Source: Anaerobacillus sp. (lineage in GTDB: Bacteria > Bacillota > Bacilli > Bacillales > Anaerobacillaceae). Taken from it: a stretch of DNA of 28,583 nt. Numbering within the stretch: position 1 is the first letter of the stretch; each line of letters begins with the position of its first letter. Location of the stretch: assembly GCA_007118195.1 (NCBI GenBank), contig SKSA01000160.1:1-28583 (forward strand). Direction: 5' to 3'. Made by a program: the position numbers and the translations under genes. The notes beneath the pieces were generated by a model. It saw nothing but the letters and a program-made list of their open reading frames with translations. It was not told the origin of the DNA and did no database searches. Below are positions 1 through 8,735 of this stretch, one piece after another.

Positions 1-11
1 CATAGGATAGG

Positions 12-638
12 GTGTTCAAACCTTTTATGAATAAAATTAAAGATTCTTTAAATTGGACTTTAGCGATCGCCGTTATCACTCTTGTGTTAGCGGCTATTTT
101 TTCAATTGTGTCTACTTTTATATTAAGTGGAGTATCTTGGGGAGTAGGAATGTTCATTGTACTCATCATTGTACTCGTCGGTATTTTTTTTGATACAATA
201 GGAGTAGCTGCTACTGCAGCGGAGGAGTCTCCTTTTCACGCAATGGCAGCAGAGCGAGTACCAGGTGCTAAAGAAGCAGTATTAATTACAAGAAATGCAG
301 ACAGATTTGCAAATTTTTGTAATGACGTCATTGGTGATATAGCCGGGATCATTAGTGGTACAGCAGCGGCTTTCGTTGTTATGCAACTAGCGCAACAGAT
401 AGGGCAAGGAGAAGCTTCAGCATATCAATTTTGGATATCTGTAATTTTCACTAGTATTGTTGCCAGTCTTACAGTTGGTGGTAAATCCTTAGGAAAAACA
501 ATCGCCTTACAATATTCAACTCCAATTATTTTCCAAGTAGGTAGATTATTTTACTTATTAGAGGTAAAATTGAAAATAAATATTTTAAAAAATGGGAAAG
601 ACAGAGATAAGAAAAAAAAGAAAGCCAAAAGAAAGTGA
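12..638 (+). CDS. CorB/CNNM-like small integral membrane protein, function unknown
   Basis: The 208-residue protein has about four hydrophobic segments (roughly residues 15-38, 42-65, 104-128 and 138-162) and a very basic Lys/Arg tail over the last 16 residues. The segment FDTIGVAATAAEESPFHAMA, followed by an RNADRFANFCNDVIGDIAGIISG-type stretch, resembles short proteins of clostridia and bacilli that are often labelled Mg2+/Co2+ transporter CorB (DUF21-like membrane part). The CBS and CorC domains of full CorB are absent. That family link is from memory and transport is not shown. The start is uncertain: GTG at 12 has an AGGATAGG-like site directly before it, an ATG lies at 27, and the window edge hides more upstream sequence. 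It ends 9 bases before dxs, so the two are probably co-transcribed. Confidence 0.6.
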   Translation: MFKPFMNKIKDSLNWTLAIAVITLVLAAIFSIVSTFILSGVSWGVGMFIVLIIVLVGIFFDTIGVAATAAEESPFHAMAAERVPGAKEAVLITRNADRFANFCNDVIGDIAGIISGTAAAFVVMQLAQQIGQGEASAYQFWISVIFTSIVASLTVGGKSLGKTIALQYSTPIIFQVGRLFYLLEVKLKINILKNGKDRDKKKKKAKRK

Positions 639-647
639 GGGTTTTTC

Positions 648-2537
648 TTGGATTTAACGACAATCAAAGATCCAAAGTTTATTAATCAATATAATTTAGA
701 GCAACTAGAAGGATTTGCTGAGGAAATACGGGGTTTCCTTGTAGAAAAGCTTTCTGTTACTGGTGGACACCTTGGACCGAACTTAGGAGTTGTAGAGCTC
801 ACATTAGCCCTACATAAAGAATTTGACAGCCCGAAGGACAAAATTATTTGGGACGTCGGACATCAAGCATATGTTCATAAAATATTAACAGGACGAGCTA
901 ATCGCTTTGATGAACTTCGTCAATATAAAGGGCTATGTGGATTTCCAAAGCGTTCTGAAAGTGAACACGATGTTTGGGAAACAGGACATAGTTCAACGTC
1001 GTTATCTGCGGCAATGGGAATGGCTGTCGCAAGAGACTTAAAAGGAACAGACGAAAATATAATAGCTGTCATTGGTGATGGGGCATTAACAGGTGGAATG
1101 GCGTTAGAGGCATTAAACCACATCGGCCACGAACAAAAAGATTTGATCGTTGTACTTAACGATAATGAAATGTCAATAGCCCCTAATGTCGGTGCTCTTC
1201 ATAACGTTTTAGGTCGTATGCGAACAGCTGGAAAATACCAAAAAGCAAAAGATGAATTAGAGCAATTATTAAAGAAAATCCCTGCTTTCGGTGGAAAGAT
1301 CGCTGCAACTGCCGAACGTTTAAAAGATAGCTTGAAATACCTACTTGTATCGGGGATGTTTTTTGAAGAAATGGGTTTTACGTATTTAGGGCCTGTCGAT
1401 GGGCATAATTTAGAAGATTTATTAGAAAATATAAAATATGCAAAGAAGACCGAGGGACCAGTTCTTGTCCACGTGATTACAAAAAAAGGTAAAGGTTATG
1501 CTCCGGCAGAGAATGATGCGCTAGGAACATGGCACGGGTTAGGACCATATAAAATTGAATCCGGTGAAGTCGTAAAAAAACCTGGACCACCAAGTTATAG
1601 TGCTGTTTTTGCTAATACATTAATAAAATCAGCAAAAGATAACGAAAAGGTGGTGGCGATTACTGCAGCAATGCCTGGAGGAACAAAGTTAGATTTGTTT
1701 GCTAAAGAATTCCCTAACCGTATGTTTGATGTTGGTATTGCTGAGCAACACGCTACAACAATGGCAGGTGGTTTAGCGACACAAGGATTTAAACCAGTCT
1801 TTGCCGTTTATTCGACGTTTTTACAGCGTGGCTATGATCAAGTGGTTCATGATATTTGTCGTCAAAATTTAAATGTCTTTTTTGCCATTGATCGTGCTGG
1901 TCTTGTAGGTGCAGATGGTGAAACTCATCAAGGGGTATTTGATATCGCATTTTTACGACATATACCGAATATGACCATTTTATCTGCTAAAGATGAAAAT
2001 GAATTGCAGCATATGGTTCATACAGCGGTGCAATATAATGATGGACCGATCGCTGTACGATATCCTAGAGGAAATGGATACGGTATAAAAATGGATGACG
2101 TGTTAAAGGAAATTCCTATTGGGACATGGGAAGTTCTTAAAGAAGGTTCTGATTTAGCGATTTTAACTTTTGGTACAACAGTACCTCTAGCCCAAGAAGC
2201 TGCAAATCAATTAGCTAAAGAAGGGATATCTGTAAAAGTTATTAATGCGAGATCGATAAAACCTTTGGATGAGGAAATGCTTTTAGATTTAGCTAATAAA
2301 AATTATCCTATTTTAACCATTGAGGAAGCTGCTCTTCAAGGTGGTTTTGGAAGTGCTGTTTTAGAATACTATAACGACCAAGACTTCTATAATGTAATTG
2401 TGGAAAGAATGGGAATTCCTGATCAATTTATTGAACATGGAAGCGTGGCGCAATTAATGGAAGAAATAGGGCTTTCTTCTAAAGATGTTATAAACACTGT
2501 AAAAAAAACTATACCAAGAAAACAACAGAGGGCTTAA
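648..2537 (+). CDS. dxs: 1-deoxy-D-xylulose-5-phosphate synthase
   Basis: This thiamine-diphosphate enzyme condenses pyruvate and glyceraldehyde-3-phosphate to DXP, the first step of the MEP isoprenoid pathway, and also feeds thiamine and pyridoxal synthesis. The 629 residues match the usual length. The TPP-binding motif runs from GDG (143-145) to [10 protein letters not shown] (171-180). The catalytic glutamate sits in DVGIAEQHA (Glu366). The transketolase pyrimidine domain and a C-terminal transketolase domain follow. The TTG start at 648 is preceded by GTGAGG and gives the N-terminus MDLTTIKDP, matching Bacillus Dxs (MDLLSIQDP). It is followed after one base by tlyA, as in B. subtilis (dxs-yqxC). 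Confidence 0.97.
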   Translation: MDLTTIKDPKFINQYNLEQLEGFAEEIRGFLVEKLSVTGGHLGPNLGVVELTLALHKEFDSPKDKIIWDVGHQAYVHKILTGRANRFDELRQYKGLCGFPKRSESEHDVWETGHSSTSLSAAMGMAVARDLKGTDENIIAVIGDGALTGGMALEALNHIGHEQKDLIVVLNDNEMSIAPNVGALHNVLGRMRTAGKYQKAKDELEQLLKKIPAFGGKIAATAERLKDSLKYLLVSGMFFEEMGFTYLGPVDGHNLEDLLENIKYAKKTEGPVLVHVITKKGKGYAPAENDALGTWHGLGPYKIESGEVVKKPGPPSYSAVFANTLIKSAKDNEKVVAITAAMPGGTKLDLFAKEFPNRMFDVGIAEQHATTMAGGLATQGFKPVFAVYSTFLQRGYDQVVHDICRQNLNVFFAIDRAGLVGADGETHQGVFDIAFLRHIPNMTILSAKDENELQHMVHTAVQYNDGPIAVRYPRGNGYGIKMDDVLKEIPIGTWEVLKEGSDLAILTFGTTVPLAQEAANQLAKEGISVKVINARSIKPLDEEMLLDLANKNYPILTIEEAALQGGFGSAVLEYYNDQDFYNVIVERMGIPDQFIEHGSVAQLMEEIGLSSKDVINTVKKTIPRKQQRA

Positions 2538-2538
2538 C

Positions 2539-3357
2539 ATGAAGAAGGAACGAATAGATGTTCTCTTAGTTGAAAGAGGATTAATTGAAACGAGAGAAAA
2601 AGCGAAGAGGTCTGTGATGGCAGGCCTCGTCTTTTGCGATAATGAAAGAATAGATAAACCAGGAATTAAAGTTGCTTTAGATGTTGAAATCGTCGTGAAA
2701 GGAAATGTACTACCTTATGTTAGTAGAGGTGGACTAAAACTTGAAAAGGCAATCAATGAGTTTGGTTTTGATTTAAAAAATAAGGTTGTTTTAGATATTG
2801 GTTCTTCTACCGGAGGATTCACTGATTGTGCATTACAAAATGGTGCAAAACTCGTTTATGCTGTTGATGTAGGTTATAACCAATTAGCTTGGAAGTTACG
2901 GCAAGATGAACGTGTTGTCGTTATGGAACGGACGAACTTTCGTTACGTTACGCAAGATTCCTTTTTGAGGGGATTGCCGAATTTTGCAACGATTGATGTT
3001 TCGTTTATTTCGTTAAAATTGATTTTGCCTGTTTTAGCGAGTATTTTACAACAAGGTAGTCAGGTATCTGCCTTAGTAAAACCACAATTTGAAGCAGGAC
3101 GTGACGAAGTTGGCAAAAAAGGAATTGTTAGAGACCAACAAGTTCATAAGAATGTATTAGCAGAAATCACGAATTTTGCTTCCAATATAGGTTTTGATGT
3201 TAAAGGTTTGTCTTACTCACCAATTAAAGGTGGCGAGGGAAATATTGAATTTTTAATGCATCTTTATTGGTCAGGTCATAAAGAACAAGGTGAAAATGAA
3301 ACTAAATCGGTTGAAGACGTTGTGACCAATGCACATGAGAAATTAAAACAATTATAA
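2539..3357 (+). CDS. tlyA: TlyA family rRNA (cytidine-2'-O)-methyltransferase (YqxC)
   Basis: The 272-residue protein has an N-terminal S4 RNA-binding domain (about residues 4-60, RIDVLLVERGLIETREKAKR) and an FtsJ-type SAM methyltransferase domain. SAM motif I is VLDIGSSTGGFTD (84-96), with DVSFIS at 153-158 and KPQFE at 181-185 as further catalytic landmarks. Family members 2'-O-methylate cytidines of 16S/23S rRNA, which affects capreomycin susceptibility. The older name hemolysin A is probably misleading. The ATG starts one base after the dxs stop, with AGAGGG inside the end of dxs, so translational coupling is likely. The neighbour order tlyA-argR-recN is conserved widely in Firmicutes and partly in Actinobacteria. 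Confidence 0.93.
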   Translation: MKKERIDVLLVERGLIETREKAKRSVMAGLVFCDNERIDKPGIKVALDVEIVVKGNVLPYVSRGGLKLEKAINEFGFDLKNKVVLDIGSSTGGFTDCALQNGAKLVYAVDVGYNQLAWKLRQDERVVVMERTNFRYVTQDSFLRGLPNFATIDVSFISLKLILPVLASILQQGSQVSALVKPQFEAGRDEVGKKGIVRDQQVHKNVLAEITNFASNIGFDVKGLSYSPIKGGEGNIEFLMHLYWSGHKEQGENETKSVEDVVTNAHEKLKQL

Positions 3358-3361
3358 ACAG

Positions 3362-3400
3362 GAAGTAGTAAACTTTGCGAAGTGTGCTACTTCTTTTTTT
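3362..3400 (+). terminator. Rho-independent terminator after tlyA
   Basis: GAAGTAG (3362-3368) pairs with CTACTTC (3387-3393), and ACTT/AAGT pairs inside the loop. A run of T follows to 3400. It ends the dxs-tlyA transcript before argR. Confidence 0.8.
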
Positions 3401-3439
3401 GTCGTTTTGTATGTACAATCCTTTTGTTTTAAGCATTGT

Positions 3440-3472
3440 CTAATGTATAAAAATAAGTTAATATACAATTAG
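3440..3472 (+). promoter_or_regulatory. Candidate argR promoter/operator region (imperfect inverted repeat)
   Basis: CTAATGTATA (3440-3449) and TATACAATTAG (3462-3472) form an inverted repeat with one bulged base. Its AT-rich core resembles ARG boxes loosely. ArgR proteins commonly repress their own genes, so this is a plausible autoregulatory operator. I cannot pick a convincing -35/-10 pair. Confidence 0.35.
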
Positions 3473-3529
3473 TACTTAATTCGACAATAGATTGTTTATA
3501 AAGGTAAATAAAGTTTGGGGGGAATTGGA

Positions 3530-3979
3530 GTGAATAAAGGACAACGTCATATAAAAATTCGTGAAATAATTGCCAATAAAGAAATTGAAACTCAAGATGA
3601 TTTAGTTGATCAATTAAAAAGTGCGGGATTCAATGTGACCCAAGCGACTGTTTCTCGTGATATTAAAGAGCTTCATCTCGTTAAAGTTCCAATGCAAGAC
3701 GGAAGGTATAAATACAGCTTACCAGCAGATCAACGCTTCAATCCTTTGCAAAAATTAAAACGTTCGTTGATGGATAGTTTTGTAAGTATTGATCGAGCTA
3801 ATAATTTAATTGTTATGAAAACATTACCTGGTAACGCTAATGCTGTTGGTGCATTAATTGATAATTTAGATTGGAATGAGATTTTAGGAACAATTTGTGG
3901 GGATGATACGATTTTAATTATTTGCCGAACGAATGATGAAAGTCCGATACTTTGTGATCGTTTTTTAGAAATGCTTTAG
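3530..3979 (+). CDS. argR: Arginine repressor ArgR (AhrC)
   Basis: This hexameric, arginine-responsive regulator represses arginine biosynthesis and activates catabolism genes in bacilli. From the GTG at 3530 the protein is 149 residues, the same length as B. subtilis AhrC, and begins [14 protein letters not shown] as AhrC does. A GGGGGG site seven bases upstream supports this start over the in-frame TTG at 3515. The N-terminal winged helix contains [18 protein letters not shown], the DNA-contact region. The C-terminal oligomerisation and arginine-binding domain contains [14 protein letters not shown]. It is separated from recN by 19 bases, so co-transcription is likely. Confidence 0.97.
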   Translation: MNKGQRHIKIREIIANKEIETQDDLVDQLKSAGFNVTQATVSRDIKELHLVKVPMQDGRYKYSLPADQRFNPLQKLKRSLMDSFVSIDRANNLIVMKTLPGNANAVGALIDNLDWNEILGTICGDDTILIICRTNDESPILCDRFLEML

Positions 3980-3998
3980 GTAAGGAAGTGAATGGAAC

Positions 3999-5726
3999 GT
4001 GCTAATTGAACTTTCAATAAAAAACTTTGCGATTATTGAAAATTTGACGATTCCTTTTGAGAAAGGGCTTACAGTGTTAACCGGAGAAACAGGTGCTGGT
4101 AAATCGATCATTATAGATGCGATTGGCTTACTTGTAGGTGGAAGAGGATCAGTGGAATTTGTTCGCCATGGCTCAAGTCGTGCTGAAATCCAAGGGTTGT
4201 TTTTTATCGAAGATCATGTGCATCCTATTTATAAAAAAGCTGCTCAATTAGGAATTGAAATTAGTGATGATCAAATGGTCATTTTACAACGAGATATTAC
4301 AGCTCAAGGAAAAAGTATATGTAGAGTCAATGGAAAACTGGTCACGTTGGCAATTTTAAGGGAGTTAGGAGAAACATTAGTCGATATTCATGGGCAGCAT
4401 GAGCATCAACATTTAATGCGCAGTGAGCGTCACCTATCGCTTCTTGACCAATTTGCAGAAGATAAAATAAATGGCTCCCTTCAAGAATATCAACATATTT
4501 ATAAATTGTTTGTTGCTTTAAAAAAACAAATTAATCAGTTTTCAGAAAATGAGCAGAAATTAGCTCACCGTTTAGACTTACTTCAATATCAATTAAATGA
4601 AATAGAAAAAGCAAAATTAACCCCTGATGAGGATAGTCACTTAAACGAAGAACGAACAAAATTAGCAAACGGTGAGAAATTATATAAAACAGTTCATGAT
4701 AGCTATCATGCCTTATATGGTGACAATAAAGGACTAGAGTTGATTATGCAAGCAATGAACAATATTGAGGAAGCTGCTTTTATCGATAAAGACTTAGCTC
4801 CTTTAAAAGAAACGATAAGCAATTGTTATTATTTGTTAGAAGAGGCCGCCTATTCATTAAGAGATTATTATGAAGCGATTGAATTTGAGCCTAATCGTCT
4901 TAATCTAATTGAGAGTAGATTAAATGAAATTACTCAGCTAAAACGAAAATATGGCGATACGGTCACCGATATTTTAGAGTATGCTTCAAAAATCGAAGAA
5001 GAAATTGAAAATTTGCAAAATAGGGAAGAAAAAATCAAAGGGCTTGAAAAGCAACTTGAATCGGTAAGTGAGGATCTTTTAATTGAAGCTAGAAACTTAA
5101 CAGAACAGAGAAAAGTAGCAGCGAAACAATTAACTGAAAAAATTCATCAACAATTGAAAGACCTGTTTATGGAAAAAACAAAATTTTTGATTGAATTTAA
5201 GGAAAGACAAGCTTCACAAACTGATCGCTTTAATGCCGACAACAATATTCGTTTTCATGAAGAAGGAATAGATAAACTTGAGTTTTTAATAACAACCAAC
5301 CCCGGAGAGCCATTCAAACCACTTGCTAAAATTGCCTCTGGTGGAGAAATATCACGAATTATGCTTGCTCTAAAAACGATCTTTTCCACCAATCAAGGTG
5401 TTACCTCCCTAATTTTCGATGAAGTTGACACTGGTGTAAGTGGCAGAGTTGCTCAAGCGATAGCAGAGAAAATATTTAAAATTTCCACTAAATCGCAAGT
5501 TCTTTGTATTACTCATTTACCCCAAGTGGCAGCAATGGCAACCACTCATATGTATATTTCGAAAAAACAGTTAAATAATAAAACAGTAACAAATGTAACT
5601 TCTTTGACAAAACAAGAAAAAACCGAAGAAGTTGCGAGAATGATTTCAGGTGTTGAAATTACCGACCTTACCATTTCTCATGCGGAACAATTATTAGATC
5701 AAGCAGATAAAATTAAAGCGATTTGA
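3999..5726 (+). CDS. recN: DNA repair protein RecN
   Basis: This SMC-like ATPase acts early at double-strand breaks, tethering DNA ends during recombinational repair. It has 575 residues (B. subtilis RecN 576). Walker A is GETGAGKS (29-36). A long central coiled coil follows, rich in Glu, Lys, Leu and Gln and interrupted near the middle. The ABC signature LAKIASGGEISR lies near residue 446 and Walker B SLIFDEVDTGVSG near 472, so the two half-ATPase domains flank the coil as expected. The GTG start has AAGGAAGTG eight bases upstream, and the N-terminus MLIELSIKNFAIIENL matches the family. Confidence 0.97.
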   Translation: MLIELSIKNFAIIENLTIPFEKGLTVLTGETGAGKSIIIDAIGLLVGGRGSVEFVRHGSSRAEIQGLFFIEDHVHPIYKKAAQLGIEISDDQMVILQRDITAQGKSICRVNGKLVTLAILRELGETLVDIHGQHEHQHLMRSERHLSLLDQFAEDKINGSLQEYQHIYKLFVALKKQINQFSENEQKLAHRLDLLQYQLNEIEKAKLTPDEDSHLNEERTKLANGEKLYKTVHDSYHALYGDNKGLELIMQAMNNIEEAAFIDKDLAPLKETISNCYYLLEEAAYSLRDYYEAIEFEPNRLNLIESRLNEITQLKRKYGDTVTDILEYASKIEEEIENLQNREEKIKGLEKQLESVSEDLLIEARNLTEQRKVAAKQLTEKIHQQLKDLFMEKTKFLIEFKERQASQTDRFNADNNIRFHEEGIDKLEFLITTNPGEPFKPLAKIASGGEISRIMLALKTIFSTNQGVTSLIFDEVDTGVSGRVAQAIAEKIFKISTKSQVLCITHLPQVAAMATTHMYISKKQLNNKTVTNVTSLTKQEKTEEVARMISGVEITDLTISHAEQLLDQADKIKAI

Positions 5727-5757
5727 AAAGCTATCCAAAATAGGTTAGCTTTTTTAT
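5727..5757 (+). terminator. Rho-independent terminator after recN
   Basis: AAGCTA-CC (from 5729) pairs with GG-TAGCTT (from 5743) around an AAAATA loop with one T·T mismatch. A T run at 5750-5755 follows. It begins directly at the recN stop. Confidence 0.8.
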
Positions 5758-5853
5758 GTTTCCATAGTTATAAATGTTGTGGAAGGAGGCAACATTAATA
5801 TTACAGCCAAACATGGAGGTGTAGGTTAGGAGCGAGGAGAGTGAAAGAAATTT

Positions 5854-7128
5854 ATGTTAGATATTAGAAAAATTATAGGTGTAATTCTCCTTGTGTTCAT
5901 AATAAGCATCGGTTTTTATAAGCCGGTACAAGAATACGTCAGTATCCCTAAGGAGTTGGTATTAATTGAGGGCCAACAAGAACAATTGCAAAAAGCATTT
6001 CCTGTATTTAATTTATCCTCAAATAACGACGCAATTACCGTAAATGGGGAACAATTTACAGTGAAAGCAACTGAGCAAGGTGATGCTAACGTGACTGTTA
6101 CAGTGGGAAGTGCTCCTGTAAAAAATGTCGATGTGAGAGTTCTTAAAGACATTAGGGTTGTACCAGGTGGACAATCGATTGGAGTTAAGTTAAATACGTT
6201 AGGTGTATTAGTTGTAGGACATCATTTAGTCGATAGTGTAGACGGGGAGAAATCTCCGGGGGAACTTGCAGAGGTAGAAGTAGGCGATATCATCACAAAA
6301 ATCAATGGTAAAAAGATTGAAAATATGAGCCAAGTTACCCCACTTATACAAGATGCAGGAGAAAATAATGAACCGCTACGTCTAGAAGTTCGACGTGAAA
6401 ATGAAGTTTTACAAAAAGAGATCACACCGCTTAAAGCAAAAGGTGAGAGCTCGTATCGTTTAGGGTTGTATCTTCGTGACTCTGCAGCTGGTGTTGGGAC
6501 ATTAACATTTTTTCACCCTGACTCAAACAACTATGGTGCTTTAGGGCATGTGATTTCAGATATGGATACACAAAAACCTATAGTTGTAAATGATGGTCAA
6601 ATAGTTAGTTCTTTAGTAACTTCTATTGAGAAGGGTAGTAATGGTGACCCAGGTGAAAAACTAGCTCGATTTACTAACGATAGAAAAGTTTTAGGAACTA
6701 TAACAAAAAACAGTCCATTTGGCATTTTTGGAAAACTGCATGAGCCAATACAAAATAATATAATGGATCAAGCATTGCCAATCGCATTATCCCATCAAGT
6801 GAAAGAAGGACCTGCAAAAATTTTAACAGTTGTTGAAGGTGAAGAAGTTAAAGAGTTTGACATAGAGATCGTAAGTACAGTACAACAAAAATTTCCCGCA
6901 ACAAAAGGGATGGTCATAAAGGTGACTGATCCAGAACTGCTCGAAGCAACTGGAGGCATTATTCAAGGTATGAGTGGTAGCCCTATCATTCAAGATGGAA
7001 AAGTAATTGGAGCGGTAACGCATGTTTTTGTGAATGACGCAACGAGTGGTTATGCTTGTCATATTGAGTGGATGCTTCAAGAAGCAGGAATAAATATATA
7101 TAAAAATGAAAAAGCAAAGGCGAGTTAA
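5854..7128 (+). CDS. spoIVB: SpoIVB, S55-family sporulation signalling serine peptidase
   Basis: The forespore secretes this protease into the intermembrane space, where it cleaves SpoIVFA and so triggers pro-sigma-K processing. It has 424 residues (B. subtilis 426). An N-terminal membrane anchor or signal occupies about residues 7-24. A PDZ domain covers roughly 105-190 ([22 protein letters not shown]). The C-terminal S55 domain carries the catalytic His in GALGHVISD (His232) and the nucleophile in QGMSGSPI (Ser376). Both key residues are intact. The preceding 96 bases contain several GGAGG-like purine blocks but no sigma-G promoter I trust. Its place between recN and spo0A matches B. subtilis. 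Confidence 0.97.
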   Translation: MLDIRKIIGVILLVFIISIGFYKPVQEYVSIPKELVLIEGQQEQLQKAFPVFNLSSNNDAITVNGEQFTVKATEQGDANVTVTVGSAPVKNVDVRVLKDIRVVPGGQSIGVKLNTLGVLVVGHHLVDSVDGEKSPGELAEVEVGDIITKINGKKIENMSQVTPLIQDAGENNEPLRLEVRRENEVLQKEITPLKAKGESSYRLGLYLRDSAAGVGTLTFFHPDSNNYGALGHVISDMDTQKPIVVNDGQIVSSLVTSIEKGSNGDPGEKLARFTNDRKVLGTITKNSPFGIFGKLHEPIQNNIMDQALPIALSHQVKEGPAKILTVVEGEEVKEFDIEIVSTVQQKFPATKGMVIKVTDPELLEATGGIIQGMSGSPIIQDGKVIGAVTHVFVNDATSGYACHIEWMLQEAGINIYKNEKAKAS

Positions 7129-7147
7129 ACTCGACCTTTGCTTTTTT
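7111..7147 (+). terminator. Rho-independent terminator after spoIVB, overlapping its stop codon
   Basis: GCAAAGG-CGAG (7114-7124) pairs with CTCG-CCTTTGC (7130-7141), with a single bulged A. TTTTTT at 7142-7147 follows. The TAA stop at 7126-7128 lies in the hairpin loop. Confidence 0.88.
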
Positions 7148-7209
7148 AAAATTAATATTTAATATTTTTTATATAAATGATATGATGTACATAATAGCGA
7201 TAAAGATTT

Positions 7210-7258
7210 TTCGACAAATACTAGTGTTGATTGTTGTCAAGTATCGAATAGGGTCGAA
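7210..7258 (+). promoter_or_regulatory. Upstream Spo0A boxes of spo0A
   Basis: TTCGACA (7210-7216) is a perfect reverse-oriented 0A box (TGTCGAA). TATCGAA (7242-7248) and GGTCGAA (7252-7258) are one-mismatch forward boxes. Clustered boxes upstream of spo0A fit the known phospho-Spo0A autoregulation in B. subtilis. Only the motif matches are seen here. Confidence 0.65.
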
Positions 7259-7321
7259 TTATTGAGTAAAACGTAAATTTCATTAAAAAATAGTGGATTT
7301 TTAATATTTTTTCGAAAATAA

Positions 7322-7350
7322 AAAGGAAATTCAAACCCTTTGTCGAATTT
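7322..7350 (+). promoter_or_regulatory. Sigma-H promoter (Ps) of spo0A with overlapping 0A box
   Basis: The -35 element AAAGGAAAT (7322-7330) and -10 element GTCGAATTT (7342-7350) are separated by 11 bases. This fits the sigma-H consensus RnAGGAwWW-N11/12-RnnGAATww at every position. A perfect Spo0A box TGTCGAA (7341-7347) overlaps the -10 element. The promoter lies 43 bases before the spo0A start. Confidence 0.8.
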
Positions 7351-7393
7351 GTTTTGTGGATATATAGAATAAAATGCCAGGGAGGAACAATTT

Positions 7394-8191
7394 GTGCAGA
7401 AAATAAAAGTTTGTATTGCGGATGATAATCGAGAATTAGTAAATTTACTTGAAGAGTATATTTCAAGCCAAGAAGAGATGGAAGTAGCGGGAGTGGCTCA
7501 TAACGGGCAAGAATGTTTGACATTAGTTGAAGGAGAACAACCTGATGTTTTAATCTTAGATATTATTATGCCTCATTTAGACGGATTAGCAGTTTTAGAA
7601 AGATTAAATCAACAAAGTTTAGCTAAAAGACCAAATATTATTATGCTAACAGCTTTTGGGCAAGAAGATGTAACGAAAAAGGCTGTTGATTTAGGTGCAT
7701 CGTATTATATTTTAAAGCCTTTTGATATGGAGACACTCATTAATAAGGTTAAGGAAGTAAGTGGCAAGGTGAAGCCGATTTTACAGCAAAAGTCTTCGCA
7801 GGCGGCGATGCAGATGGCAAGAAATGAAAGTAAGCAATTTAACCTAGATGCAAGCATTACGAATATTATCCATGAAATAGGTGTCCCAGCCCATATTAAA
7901 GGTTATATGTATTTACGTGAAGCAATTACGATGGTCTACAATGATATTGAACTGTTAGGGTCGATTACAAAAGTTCTTTATCCAGACATCGCAAAAAAAT
8001 TCAACACAACTTCTAGCCTTGTTGAGCGTGCCATCCGCCATGCGATTGAAGTCGCATGGAGCAGAGGCAATATTGAGTCTATCTCTAGCTTGTTTGGCTA
8101 CACAGTTAGTCATACGAAAGCAAAACCGACCAATAGTGAATTTATCGCAATGGTAGCGGACAAGTTAAGGATAGAGCATAGAGTATCTTAA
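7394..8191 (+). CDS. spo0A: Spo0A, master response regulator of sporulation
   Basis: This is the phosphorelay end-point that activates early sporulation genes and represses abrB when phosphorylated. It has 265 residues. The receiver domain is at about 1-120, with the acidic pocket ADDN (9-12), phospho-acceptor Asp56 in LILDIIMP and the conserved KPFD motif. A short linker without conservation follows. The C-terminal effector domain (about 148-265) contains [20 protein letters not shown] and the recognition segment [17 protein letters not shown]. Residue 209 is Leu in [10 protein letters not shown], where the B. subtilis protein as I remember it has Arg (TTASRVERAI). The GTG start has AGGGAGG nine bases upstream. 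Confidence 0.98.
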   Translation: MQKIKVCIADDNRELVNLLEEYISSQEEMEVAGVAHNGQECLTLVEGEQPDVLILDIIMPHLDGLAVLERLNQQSLAKRPNIIMLTAFGQEDVTKKAVDLGASYYILKPFDMETLINKVKEVSGKVKPILQQKSSQAAMQMARNESKQFNLDASITNIIHEIGVPAHIKGYMYLREAITMVYNDIELLGSITKVLYPDIAKKFNTTSSLVERAIRHAIEVAWSRGNIESISSLFGYTVSHTKAKPTNSEFIAMVADKLRIEHRVS

Positions 8192-8201
8192 TGCGTTTCA
8201 A

Positions 8202-8224
8202 TCGAAGCTGTGCCGAAGCTTCGA
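8202..8224. repeat. Perfect 8-bp hairpin just after spo0A
   Basis: TCGAAGCT (8202-8209) and AGCTTCGA (8217-8224) enclose a 7-base loop. No T run follows, so it is not a standard terminator. It sits 10 bases after the spo0A stop and could stabilise the mRNA 3' end. Confidence 0.5.
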
Positions 8225-8301
8225 AGAGTTTGGAGATCATTAATATTCAGTTAATAAAGACGAGTAAATATGTTTTACACCAATAAATATTTTTCATCTC
8301 A

Positions 8302-8338
8302 CCCGATAAATCTCATCGATTTATTGGGTTTTCTTTTG
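8302..8338 (+). terminator. Rho-independent terminator after spo0A
   Basis: CCCGATAAATC (8302-8312) pairs with GATTTATTGGG (8318-8328) with one G·T pair and a 5-base loop. TTTTCTTTTG follows. Confidence 0.88.
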
Positions 8339-8735
8339 TTTCAAGGTGGCATTAATGTATAAAAAAATAACCTAAAAAATTCACAAAATTATAAAAATGA
8401 TAGTTGTGAATAATATTAATTTAGTATATAACAGGGTGGTCTCAGATATATAACAGAAGTAGGTATAAAAAAAGGTAAAAAAATATAAGTGGATATATGA
8501 GGTTTTTGTCACGTTTTTGTCATATACAAATAGAAGAAAACATTATATAATATAATCATAAAAGTAATACAGTTCACTTTTTTCGTTGGAACAGTTCTTA
8601 AAAAAGGCTTTAATTTGGACTTGGGAGTGATTGTGAAATTTTGTAATATGTAAAGGTTAAAGTTATCATATTTTTTTAAATGAGAATGTGAATAAAATCA
8701 CATTCGGAACTTGAGAACAGAGAGGGAGATGTAAA
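8339..8735 (+). promoter_or_regulatory. Long AT-rich regulatory region upstream of pflB
   Basis: About 0.4 kb without a credible gene. It contains an inverted pair of TTGTGAA half-sites (ATTCACAA 8379-8386, TTGTGAAT 8404-8411) and a direct repeat GTTTTTGTCA (8502-8511 and 8513-8522). Two overlapping TATAAT hexamers lie at 8546-8551 and 8551-8556, and another half-site TTGTGAAA at 8630-8637. TTGTGAA-type sites are read by the NADH-sensor Rex and, as TGTGA, by Fnr. I infer redox control but cannot fix the transcription start. Confidence 0.5.
8684..8705 (+). promoter_or_regulatory. Rex/Fnr-type palindromic operator before pflB
   Basis: GAATGTGA (8684-8691) and TCACATTC (8698-8705) are perfect 8-base arms around a 6-base spacer, giving TGTGA-N6-TCACA. 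This is the Fnr/Crp consensus and also fits Rex (TTGTGAA-N4-TTCACAA) with few mismatches. It lies 30 bases before the ATG, next to the ribosome site. That position favours repression, as by Rex, over class II activation. Confidence 0.65.

Noticed and set aside
5786..5836. Possible 16-codon leader ORF (starting ATG TTG TGG) before spoIVB
   Set aside because: There is no ribosome site before it, and no attenuator structure follows.
7221..7523. 100-residue reverse-strand ORF over the spo0A promoter and start
   Set aside because: It overlaps spo0A and its promoter signals, is low in complexity and has no recognisable domain; it is a by-product of AT-rich DNA.
8431..8440. T-box-like AGGGTGG in the pflB upstream region
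   Set aside because: The rest of the T-box consensus (NACCGCG) and a specifier stem are missing, and pfl is not a T-box target.
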